This document shows, in pieces, positions 1 through 5,580 of a DNA stretch of 5,580 bases. The position numbers were made by a program, and so were the translations under genes. Under the pieces are notes generated by a model. That model saw only the letters and a list, made by a program, of their open reading frames with translations, was not told the DNA's origin and made no database searches. The DNA is from Gammaproteobacteria bacterium (lineage in GTDB: Bacteria > Pseudomonadota > Gammaproteobacteria > Methylococcales > Methylomonadaceae), in assembly GCA_024511045.1 (NCBI GenBank), contig JANEMG010000175.1, forward strand, positions 1 through 5,580, written 5' to 3'. Position 1 is the stretch's first letter. The number at the start of each line of letters is the position of its first letter.

Positions 1-106
1 TATGCCTACTTTGTTTTCCCTCTGCGCTATCGCACGCCGGATAAACAGTGCGGCCCTGGTCGCTACCGGGGACTAACCGCCTTCGCTTCGCTCTCCATGG
101 CGGTCA
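1..106. repeat. non-coding stretch with three consecutive inverted repeats
   Basis: No recognisable protein is encoded here. Three potential hairpins follow one another. CGCAC at 31-35 pairs with GTGCG at 48-52. CCCTGGT at 54-60 pairs with ACCGGGG at 65-71 around a 4-base loop, with one G-T pair. ACCGCC at 76-81 pairs with GGCGGT at 99-104. The run ends immediately before the first codons that resemble the antiporter, so it sits where that gene's missing 5' half should be. The antiporter frame is closed by TAA at 74-76. Another frame stays open from base 1 through the segment but resembles nothing I know. The arrangement recalls REP/BIME-like or MITE-like intergenic elements, but I cannot name a family. 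The hairpins are seen directly; their identity as a mobile or repetitive element is inference. Confidence 0.35.
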
Positions 107-1180
107 GCGGAAGTCTTCATTGCCGCGGCGCTGCTGCTGGTGCTGGGTTCCGCGAAGATCATGGCCATGTTCGGTCTGTCCATGGCGATGGGCGCATTCC
201 TGGCCGGCCTGATGCTCGCCGAGTCGCATTACCGGCATCAGCTGGTGGCGGACATTCAACCCTTCCGCGGCATCCTGCTGGGCCTGTTCTTCATGTCCGT
301 CGGCATTTCCCTGAACTTTGGCCTGCTGCTGCAGCAATACCCGCTGATTCTGGCGCTGGTCTGCACACTGATGACGGTAAAAACCCTGGTCCTGTGGGGA
401 CTCTGCCGCCTCAGCCATCTGAACAACAATACATCCCTGCGCATCGCCCTGCTGCTCTTCCAGGGCGGCGAATTCGGGTTTGTACTGTTCGCCCTGGCCA
501 TGTTGAAAGGCATCCTCAGCATCACTCAGTTCCAGATGCTGATCCTGACCATCACCATCACCATGATTCTGACCCCCCTGGTGATCAGGCTGGGCGATTG
601 GCTGCTGCGCAGAAAAGTCAGTGACAACGATGCCATTGCCCCCGTGGTCTTCGACCTGGACCACAAGCAACCCCATGTCATCATCGCCGGATTCGGCAGG
701 GTCGGCAAACGCATCGCGGCACTGACGCATATGGCAAAAATCCCCTACCTGGCCCTGGATTTCAACCTGGAACGCGTCGAATGGGGCAAGGAACAGGGCT
801 TCAACGTCTACTATGGCAATGCCAGCCGCCTGGAAGTGCTGCGCTCCGCCGGCATCGAAAATGCTTCCATGCTGGTCGCGGCGCTGGACAATGACCAGCA
901 CACCGAACAGCTGGTCTGCCTGGTCCATCACAGCTTCCCCAAACTGGTAATCCATGCCCGGGCGAGAGACAGCAAGCATTGCCAACAACTGCTGCGCTAC
1001 GGCGCCAGGAACGTGGTCTCGGAAAATCTCGAGGCCAGCCTGAGGCTGGGTGAACTGGTGCTGACTGAAAACGGCATCGCCAGAAAGAAGCTGCAGCGCC
1101 TGCTGCAGGAATACCGGGAGCAGTATTACCAAAAGATGGCGATCACCGCGAAAACCGCCCTGCACAACCAAGGCAAATGA
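107..1180 (+). pseudogene. N-terminally truncated Kef-type CPA2 K+/H+ antiporter with RCK (TrkA-N) domain
   Basis: CPA2 antiporters of the KefB/KefC kind exchange K+ for H+ across the inner membrane and are gated by a cytoplasmic nucleotide-binding RCK domain. Family-like sequence begins at about 107-110 (AEVFIAAALLLVLG) and continues with FGLSMAMGAFLAGLMLAES, a Kef hallmark. About five hydrophobic segments remain, including one with the motif QGGEFGFVLF. A Rossmann-type RCK domain follows: HVIIAGFGRVGKRIAAL has the GxGxxG nucleotide-binding loop, and YGNASRLEVLRSAGIENA is typical of the family. Members are usually around 560-620 residues; only about 357 are present, so roughly the first 200 residues and their membrane helices are missing. 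TAA at 74-76 closes the frame upstream and no homology continues in other frames. The first usable starts are GTG at 140 and internal ATGs, with no convincing ribosome site. Such a product should not transport, although a regulatory fragment cannot be excluded. The stop falls at the edge of an antisense glycosyltransferase remnant, so the last few codons may not be native. Confidence 0.85.
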
Positions 1181-1254
1181 ACCGCAATTGCTGACAGGCG
1201 GGACAGGTGCCCGAAGTTCTGTCCCAACTCCCAGGCAAAGAAAATGCGGCTCAT
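1126..1254 (-). pseudogene. 5' remnant of a COG1819-type glycosyltransferase gene
   Basis: An ATG at 1254 opens a 42-codon frame ending at TAA 1126-1128. The first 27 residues, beginning MSRIFFAWELGQNFGHLSRL and continuing SAIAVHL, match the N-terminal strand and glycine/His loop of UDP-glucuronosyltransferase-like glycosyltransferases. In that family, from memory, a start like (M)xRILFAWELGxxxGHLxRLLPLAxxL is usual. After about residue 27 (position 1174) the reading enters the complement of the antiporter's 3' end and the resemblance stops. A full protein would be about 400 residues, so this is only the start of a gene. A purine-rich AGGGA lies 3-7 bases upstream of the ATG, a believable ribosome site. 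The ATG is 68 bases after the adaptor stop, on the same strand, so this was probably the next gene of the secretion operon. The assignment rests on a short motif remembered from the family. Confidence 0.6.
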
Positions 1255-1322
1255 GGTCCCTGCCATTGCCATATAGGCTGCGTTATCCGGCAAAGCCCAG
1301 TGAAATCGTTGATGGTCGACAT

Positions 1323-2615
1323 TCAGCGCTCCCGGATGCTCTCTTCCCTGTATTTCAAAAGCGGTGCGAGAAAGAATTCGATCAGCCGCCGCTGCCCGGT
1401 CTTGATCTCGACGCTGGCCGACATACCTGGTCCCAGTCTGACCTGCTTGTCTCCGACCTGAACAACGGACTGTTCCAGACTGACCCGGGCTTTGTACACC
1501 AACCCCCGTTTCTCGTCACTGACCGCATCATCGGAAACATCGATGATTCTGCCATCCAGCGTGCCGTATTTGGTAAAAGGGAATGCGTCCAGCTTGATCG
1601 CCACGGCCTGGCCTTCCTGCACGAAGCCTATGTCTTTATTGTCGACAAAGGCCTCGATTTCCAGCTTTGCGCTTTGTGGAACCACGACCATCAGCTGTTG
1701 CGCCGGCGTGACGATGCCGCCAACGATATGTACGGCAAGTTGCTGGACGATGCCATCGATGGGCGCAATGAGCCGATGCGCCTGTTGCCGAATACGCGCT
1801 TTGACCAGTTCCTGTTGTATATTGTGTAGTCTGCGTCGCTCTTCCTCGCGCTGTTCCAGATTGTTTTTTGCGAAGCTGCTCTGGGTGTGTTCGATCCGCG
1901 CGGCTATTTCGGACAGCGTTTGTTCAAGTTCCTGCAGTCTGCTTTGCTGGCTTTTCAGGTCATAGAGCGTGGTCAGGCGTTGCCTCTCCGTTTCCAGGTA
2001 TTGCTGTCTGGGCAACAGGTTTTTATCCAGCAATGTCTTTTCACTGCGGCTGCGCTGTTCGACAAATGTCAGGATGGCTTCCAGCTTATGCTTCTGCTGA
2101 CCTGCGGCATCAAATTCGGCCTGCCGCTTGCGTTTTTCTGCATCCAGGGTTCTGAGCCGATCCTGGTATTCCCGCCACTGGCTGCGCGCTATGGAATCCT
2201 CCCAGTCCGGATCCTCTCTACTGTCTCCCTCCTGCCGTTCAAGCAGCCACTGCAGCCGGTGGATTTGCTGTTCGGTAAAGTCCCGTTCCGCCTCCAATTG
2301 TCTGATTTGCGCTGCGATTGTGCTGGCATCCAGCGCCATCAAAACCTGCCCTTTTTGTACCTGCTGTCCTTCCCTGACAGGTATCGCCGTGACGATGCCG
2401 ATCTCCAGCGGCTGAATGATTTTGATATGACCACTGGGGATGATTTTTCCGGAAGCAACGGCAATGATATCGACCTTGCCCACGCTTCCCCAGAGCAAAA
2501 CACAGATGAAGAACACAATGATTACCCAGATGATCGACCGGCCGATTGGCGACGAGGGTGTTTCCTGAATTTCCAGGACGGCCGGAAGAAATTGCAGTTC
2601 CAGTCTGGCATTCAT
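1323..2615 (-). CDS. HlyD-family type I secretion membrane fusion protein (periplasmic adaptor)
   Basis: A 430-residue adaptor that should link an inner-membrane ABC exporter to an outer-membrane TolC-type channel. A short cytoplasmic N-terminus (1-23) is followed by one membrane helix at about 24-43 (GRSIIWVIIVFFICVLLWGS). Residues 55-99 form a lipoyl-like half with VREGQQVQKGQVLMALD. A long charged helical hairpin covers about 100-280 and includes LLDKNLLPRQQYLETE, like the tip region of E. coli HlyD. The second lipoyl half and beta-barrel follow (IAPIDGIVQQLAVHIVGGIV, then FVDNKDIGFVQEGQ). The end, GMSASVEIKTGQRR to SIRER, matches the HlyD-family C-terminal signature. HlyD itself is 478 residues, so the length is normal. 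I chose ATG 2615 because it gives the family N-terminus and overlaps the exporter's original TGA (2614-2612) as ATGA, implying translational coupling. An AGG lies about 9 bases upstream. The frame stays open farther upstream, but only as exporter sequence read out of frame. This is the only undamaged gene of the cassette. Confidence 0.95.
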   Translation of the reverse strand: MNARLELQFLPAVLEIQETPSSPIGRSIIWVIIVFFICVLLWGSVGKVDIIAVASGKIIPSGHIKIIQPLEIGIVTAIPVREGQQVQKGQVLMALDASTIAAQIRQLEAERDFTEQQIHRLQWLLERQEGDSREDPDWEDSIARSQWREYQDRLRTLDAEKRKRQAEFDAAGQQKHKLEAILTFVEQRSRSEKTLLDKNLLPRQQYLETERQRLTTLYDLKSQQSRLQELEQTLSEIAARIEHTQSSFAKNNLEQREEERRRLHNIQQELVKARIRQQAHRLIAPIDGIVQQLAVHIVGGIVTPAQQLMVVVPQSAKLEIEAFVDNKDIGFVQEGQAVAIKLDAFPFTKYGTLDGRIIDVSDDAVSDEKRGLVYKARVSLEQSVVQVGDKQVRLGPGMSASVEIKTGQRRLIEFFLAPLLKYREESIRER

Positions 2616-2651
2616 GCCGCCGCACCTGCCTGCAGAGCATGCAGCCTCGCA

Positions 2652-2679
2652 TAATAGCCTTCCTGTAATAGCCTTCCTG
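2652..2679. repeat. perfect 14-bp tandem duplication causing a frameshift
   Basis: TAATAGCCTTCCTG occurs twice with no spacer, at 2652-2665 and 2666-2679. On the minus strand the unit encodes the junction QEGYY at the end of the ABC exporter. Fourteen bases are not a multiple of three, so the second copy throws the exporter out of frame about 12 codons before its natural stop. Removing either copy restores a family-like C-terminus and an ATGA overlap with the adaptor start. The likely cause is replication slippage (inference). The exact boundary of the unit is arbitrary within the repeat. Confidence 0.95.
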
Positions 2680-3756
2680 GCGCAGCAGTTGCCGGTGACT
2701 GCCCTGTTCGGCGATCCGACCGTCCTCGATGACCAGAATGCGTTGGCACCGGCGTACGGTGCTGAGCCTGTGGGCGATGATGAACACGGTGCGTCCCTGG
2801 CAGATGCTGTGCATGTTCTGCTGAATGATAAACTCCGATTCATAGTCCAGAGCGCTGGTGGCTTCGTCCAGAATCAGAATTTTCGGCTGCGTGATCAATG
2901 CCCGGGCGATAGCGATGCGCTGCCGCTGACCGCCCGACAGATTGCTGCCGTGCTCACCGACCGGCGTATCGTAGCCCTCCGGCATTTGTACAATGAAGTC
3001 GTGAGCGCCGGCCATTTGCGCCGCCCGTACGACAGCTTGCATATCCATACCGGGATTGCCGAGGGCAATGTTGTCGCGCACCGAGCGGTTGAACAGATAA
3101 TTTTCCTGCAGCACCACGCCTATCTGCCGGCGCAGCCAGAGCGGTTCGATCAAAGCCAGATCCACGCCATCGATCAGCACCCGTCCGGATCCCGGCACAT
3201 ACAAGCGTTGGATCAGTTTGCTCAGGGTGCTTTTGCCGGAACCGGAATGACCGACGATGCCGATGACTTCGCCAGCGGATATCTTCAGACTGACGTTGTT
3301 CAGAATTTCCGGATGGTCCGGCGCGTAGCGGAAACTGACATGCTCGAATTCGATCCGCCCCGAAAGCTGCGGCAAGGTGGCGCGCCCTGGATTATAGCCG
3401 GCTTCGGCCGGGCTGTTGAGGATGTCGCCCAGACGCTGCAGAGAAATTCCGGCCTGCTGAAAATCCTGCCATAGCTGCACCAGACGCAGAATCGGTCCGC
3501 TGACTCTCCCGGCAATCATGTTGAAGGCAATCAACTGGCCGACGCTGAGACTCCCCTGCATCACCGCAGTGGCGCCAAGCCACAATATCAGCACCGTCGT
3601 GACCTTGTTGATGAAAGCGGCGCACTGATTGGCGATGTTGCCGAGATTGCCGGCCCTGAAACTGGCATGAACATAGCCAGCCAGCTGCTCTTCCCAGCGG
3701 CGCAGCATTTGCGGTTCGACGGCCAGCGCCTTGAGGGTCTGAATACCGGTGATGGA

Positions 3757-3759
3757 TTA
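3757..3759 (-). other. in-frame TAA nonsense codon in the ABC exporter
   Basis: On the minus strand the reading is GCC TTC CTG GAG TAA TCC ATC ACC, giving A F L E stop S I T. HlyB-type exporters normally read roughly A/S-F-L-V-E-S-V/I-T here, so the expected pair is Val-Glu and the found pair is Glu-stop. Frame and homology are unbroken on both sides: residues 1-331 before it, 333-696 after it. At least two base differences from a Val-Glu codon pair are needed, so this is not a simple single-base change from that ancestor. Nothing around it suggests programmed readthrough or suppression. Confidence 0.85.
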
Positions 3760-4752
3760 CTCCAGGAAGGCCTGATTTTCAGCGCCGCGGCTGAATTTCT
3801 CATCCAGCCGCCTGCGCAGAATTGGGGTGATGAGGACTGACAGCAGGATATAGAAAGGCATCGCGCCGGCGACGACGGCCGTCAGCAATGGACTGTAATA
3901 ATACAGCACGAGGAAGAACACCAGCGTGAAAAACAGGTCGATGACCAGCGTCAATGCCGAGCCGGTGAGAAAATTGCGGATATTTTCCAGTTCCCGGACC
4001 CGGGCCACCGAATCCCCCACCCGACGTGCCTCGAACCAGGCGATGGGCAAAGCCAGAAGATGCTTGAACAACCGGGCGCCCAGCACCACATCGACGCGGT
4101 TGGCGGTATAGGAAAAAAGATAGCCGCGCAAGCCGGAAAGAACGACTTCGAACAAAGAAATCGCCAGCAGACCGAGGGCCAGCACATCCAGTGTCGTGAG
4201 GCCCTGATGCACCAGAACCTTGTCGATGACGACCTGAAAAAACAACGGTGTCAGCAGGGCGAACAACTGCAGAAAGAACGAGGCCAGCAGCACTTCCAGA
4301 AACAGCTTTTTGTATTTCAGCAGGGCGGGAACAAACCAGCCGATATCGAAGCGTCCGCCCAGACTGCCAAGCGACGCCCGGCGGGTAAACAGAATGATTT
4401 GACCGGACCAGTCCGGCAGGAACTGCTCCCTGCTCAGGGTCTGCGCCGCATGTTTTTCGGGCCGTTGAATCAGCACCTTGTCTTCTTTGATCCCGGCCAG
4501 TATGAAGTAGGAGCCATCGGAATCTGAAACGACGGCTGGCAGGGCGGTTTTCTGCAGGCGCTGCCAGTCACTCCGGGTGGATTGTACTTTCAGCCCCAGC
4601 GATCTGCCGGCATGAATGATCTCCGTTGTCGAAAACGGCATCCCCGGCCTGCCATAGCGGTGCTGCAGCTGCCCGGGATCGGCCGGCAAATGGTAAAAGC
4701 GGGCCATCAGCACCAGGCAGGCCAACCCGGAATCCTGTACTTGAGAAGTCAA

Positions 4753-4830
4753 TTTTCCATGCTCTGTCTGTCACCATGAAGATACTCGTGCCATGACACG
4801 CGCATTACCTAGGGCAGGCACATTCCGGAA
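4753..4830 (-). other. intergenic leader between the RTX gene and the ABC exporter
   Basis: This 78-base gap separates the RTX stop from the exporter start, short enough for co-transcription. It holds a perfect 10-bp palindrome, ATTCCGGAAT (4822-4831, overlapping the RTX stop), and an imperfect 14-bp one, CGTGCCATGACACG (4787-4800, one G-T pair). Neither has a T-run, so I do not call a terminator. The start is awkward. The exporter frame is closed by TGA at 4773-4771 and offers only TTG at 4752, with GGA four bases upstream as a possible ribosome site. ATG at 4760 would join the exporter frame only if the following run of four A were five, giving M-E-K-L-T-S-Q. I see no convincing promoter. 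Confidence 0.4.
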
Positions 4831-5580
4831 TCAGGACCAGGCAGCGGCCAGAACCGGAGCAAGCTGCTCCTGCAATTCAGGGGACAAGGTCAGCTCCCCT
4901 GCGGCCGGCGGGTTGAAAGAGGCCATGACCATCGTCAGCTGATCGATCTGCCTGCTGGTGAGGCTGAAACCACCCGCTGTCCGGATTTCTTCCACCTGGT
5001 GATCCGCCCCGCGATACCAGCCGTCGATGGTCACGCGGTCGGATGTACCGATCAGGTCGATGCGTAAATCCTTGCCATGCCGGGAGAACCACAGCTGATT
5101 GTGGTCGACGTCCCGCAGAAATTGCAGGACGTCGTGATTCCCAGCTGAGTCATCATCTTCAACAATCCTGTCCCTGTTGTCGCCGCGGGAAAAAAAATAG
5201 ACATCGTCACCACTGCCGCCAAACAGTCTGTCCTTGCCGCTGCCTCCCTGCAATCGATCGTGACCGGCTTCGCCGTACAGTCTGTCATTGCCGTCGCCGC
5301 CAGACAAATAGTCCGAACCAGCAGCACCATGTAAAACATTGCGCAGCTGATTGCCGTACAGAGCATTGTCCAGATCGTTGCCATTGCCCTTCCGCGCAGA
5401 ATCGGTCAGATGCAGCTCTTCGACATTGGCCGTCAATGTATAGTCGACCGAACTGTAGACCAAGCGTGTCGCTACCTCGTGATAGATTTTGGGACATCCA
5501 AGTCTCCAAAATCGACTCGCCAACGCGACAACCATTATTGCCCCGGCCGTCCTGCGTCCGTGCCGCTTCGCCACACCTTC
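4831..5580 (-). CDS. C-terminal fragment of an RTX (haemolysin-type calcium-binding) protein
   Basis: This is probably the substrate of the adjacent exporter: an extracellular calcium-binding RTX protein secreted through its uncleaved C-terminus. Recognisable sequence starts at about 5461 with VYSSVDYTLTANVEELHLT, a module common between RTX blocks, then GNGNDLDNALYGNQLRNVLHG. Five glycine/aspartate nonapeptides follow, then a haemolysin-type calcium-binding-related domain (DLRIDLIGTSDRVTIDGWY to QVEEIR). The tail, FNPPAAGELTLSPELQEQLA to PVLAAAWS, resembles tails of many gammaproteobacterial RTX proteins and should hold the secretion signal. The stop is TGA 4833-4831. The frame stays open to the window edge, and GTG 5574 is a possible start. 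However, the Arg-rich 38 residues upstream of 5461 resemble no RTX sequence. GSDT, the expected preceding motif, appears in another frame just beyond. RTX proteins are normally hundreds to thousands of residues long, so most of this one is missing, shifted out of frame or replaced. Its catalytic or adhesive function cannot be inferred from this end. Confidence 0.85.
   Translation of the reverse strand, partial: EGVAKRHGRRTAGAIMVVALASRFWRLGCPKIYHEVATRLVYSSVDYTLTANVEELHLTDSARKGNGNDLDNALYGNQLRNVLHGAAGSDYLSGGDGNDRLYGEAGHDRLQGGSGKDRLFGGSGDDVYFFSRGDNRDRIVEDDDSAGNHDVLQFLRDVDHNQLWFSRHGKDLRIDLIGTSDRVTIDGWYRGADHQVEEIRTAGGFSLTSRQIDQLTMVMASFNPPAAGELTLSPELQEQLAPVLAAAWS
5194..5328 (-). repeat. five RTX nonapeptide calcium-binding repeats
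   Basis: Five consecutive nine-residue units of the GGxGxDxUx type are encoded: GAAGSDYLS, GGDGNDRLY, GEAGHDRLQ, GGSGKDRLF and GGSGDDVYF. The Asp at position 6 is kept in all five. Such units form a parallel beta-roll that binds Ca2+ outside the cell and folds after secretion. Five units make a short block, probably the last one before the C-terminal signal. DNA identity between units is low, so they have diverged beyond recent duplication. Confidence 0.92.
5485..5513. repeat. 8-bp perfect inverted repeat at the edge of the RTX fragment
   Basis: GATTTTGG (5485-5492) and CCAAAATC (5506-5513) are perfect inverted copies separated by 13 bases. They lie about 25 bases beyond the last recognisable RTX sequence, inside the stretch that no longer resembles coding DNA. 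It could be a palindromic intergenic element or the end of a mobile element, but it is too short to assign and could be chance. Confidence 0.4.

Larger units (their letters stand above)
2612..4752 (-). pseudogene. HlyB-type type I secretion ABC transporter, disrupted by a stop codon and a frameshift
   Basis: Inner-membrane permease/ATPase for exporting RTX proteins. Residues 1-130 form a C39-like peptidase domain in which the catalytic Cys is Ser (QDSGLACLVLMARFY) and the usual His is Tyr (DGSYFILAG); it should bind rather than cleave substrate. A six-helix membrane domain spans about 150-430. The ATPase domain has GHSGSGKST (Walker A, about 501-509), Gln 549 in VVLQENYLF, LSGGQRQR (signature, about 605), ILILDEATSALD (Walker B) and the H-loop His 661 in IIAHRLSTVR. 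Codon 332 is TAA (3757-3759), in the middle of the membrane domain, and family sequence SITGIQTLKALAVEPQ continues in the same frame straight after it. At 2652-2679 a 14-bp tandem duplication shifts the frame near residue 696. Without one copy the end reads GYYARLHALQAGAAA-stop, giving 708 residues, against 707 for HlyB. The only in-frame start is TTG 4752. With two lesions the protein is almost certainly not made whole, although every ATPase motif is intact. Confidence 0.93.

Noticed and set aside
97..624. Plus-strand frame with a poly-His stretch (DPDHHHHHDSD)
   Set aside because: It reads the antiporter out of frame. The His run comes from ATCACC repeats that encode Ile-Thr in a membrane helix.
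104..1171. Long minus-strand open frame of 355 codons opposite the antiporter
   Set aside because: It has Gln/His-rich, low-complexity composition with no motif, and the plus strand carries clear Kef and RCK motifs. It is a by-product of codon bias.
1200..1225. Hairpin GGGACAG / CTGTCCC just after the antiporter stop, as a transcription terminator
   Set aside because: The stem is real (7 bp, 12-base loop), but no T-run follows on either strand and it lies inside the glycosyltransferase remnant, where those bases encode protein. It is probably coincidental.
2239..2650. A 140-residue extension of the ABC exporter into the adaptor gene
   Set aside because: It arises only from the frame shift at the 14-bp duplication, reads the adaptor gene out of frame and has no family resemblance.
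1887..2654. Plus-strand 255-codon frame opposite the adaptor
   Set aside because: It has no motif or ribosome site, and the minus strand encodes a clear HlyD protein.
3708..4752. The exporter as a genuine two-gene split transporter
   Set aside because: The break falls inside the transmembrane domain, there is no ribosome site before the next ATG (3708), and 16 family-like codons lie between the stop and that ATG.
1..5580. CRISPR array, tRNA, rRNA, transposase gene or new defence system
   Set aside because: I saw no spaced direct repeats, no cloverleaf or rRNA signature, and no transposase, nuclease or toxin motif in any frame.

Overview
The window looks like DNA from a Gram-negative proteobacterium. 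The evidence is an RTX / type I secretion (T1SS) cassette of the HlyA-HlyB-HlyD kind and a Kef-type CPA2 antiporter. Base composition is moderately G+C-rich. A gammaproteobacterium is my best guess, but nothing here fixes the genus.

Layout. Bases 1-106 hold no recognisable gene and contain three consecutive inverted repeats. Bases 107-1180 (+) encode the C-terminal part of a CPA2 K+/H+ antiporter with an RCK/TrkA-N domain; its N-terminal membrane half is missing. From 1254 back to about 1174 (-) lies a short remnant that reads like the first ~27 residues of a COG1819-type glycosyltransferase. It is cut where the antiporter begins on the other strand. Bases 2615-1323 (-) encode an intact HlyD-family membrane fusion protein. 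Bases 4752-2612 (-) encode a HlyB-type ABC exporter that is broken twice: an in-frame TAA at 3757-3759 and a 14-bp tandem duplication at 2652-2679 that shifts the frame close to the C-terminus. Bases 5580-4831 (-) carry the C-terminal end of an RTX calcium-binding protein, whose recognisable sequence stops at about 5461. Beyond that the sequence no longer resembles an RTX protein.

How the genes fit together. The minus-strand order is RTX substrate, ABC exporter, periplasmic adaptor, then glycosyltransferase start. This is a classic T1SS operon, with the outer-membrane TolC partner presumably elsewhere. The exporter stop and adaptor start overlap as ATGA once the duplication is discounted. The ABC protein carries a degenerate C39-like domain with no catalytic Cys, as expected for an exporter of RTX proteins that are not cleaved at a double-glycine leader.

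Overall reading. I do not see a new system. I see a once-standard RTX secretion operon in decay or rearrangement: truncated substrate, twice-disrupted exporter, intact adaptor, amputated glycosyltransferase and an N-terminally truncated antiporter. Both window ends depart from recognisable coding sequence at places with inverted repeats. That would fit repeat-mediated rearrangement, or assembly ends placed in repeats. Sequencing or assembly error is a live alternative for the point lesions, less so for the clean 14-bp duplication.
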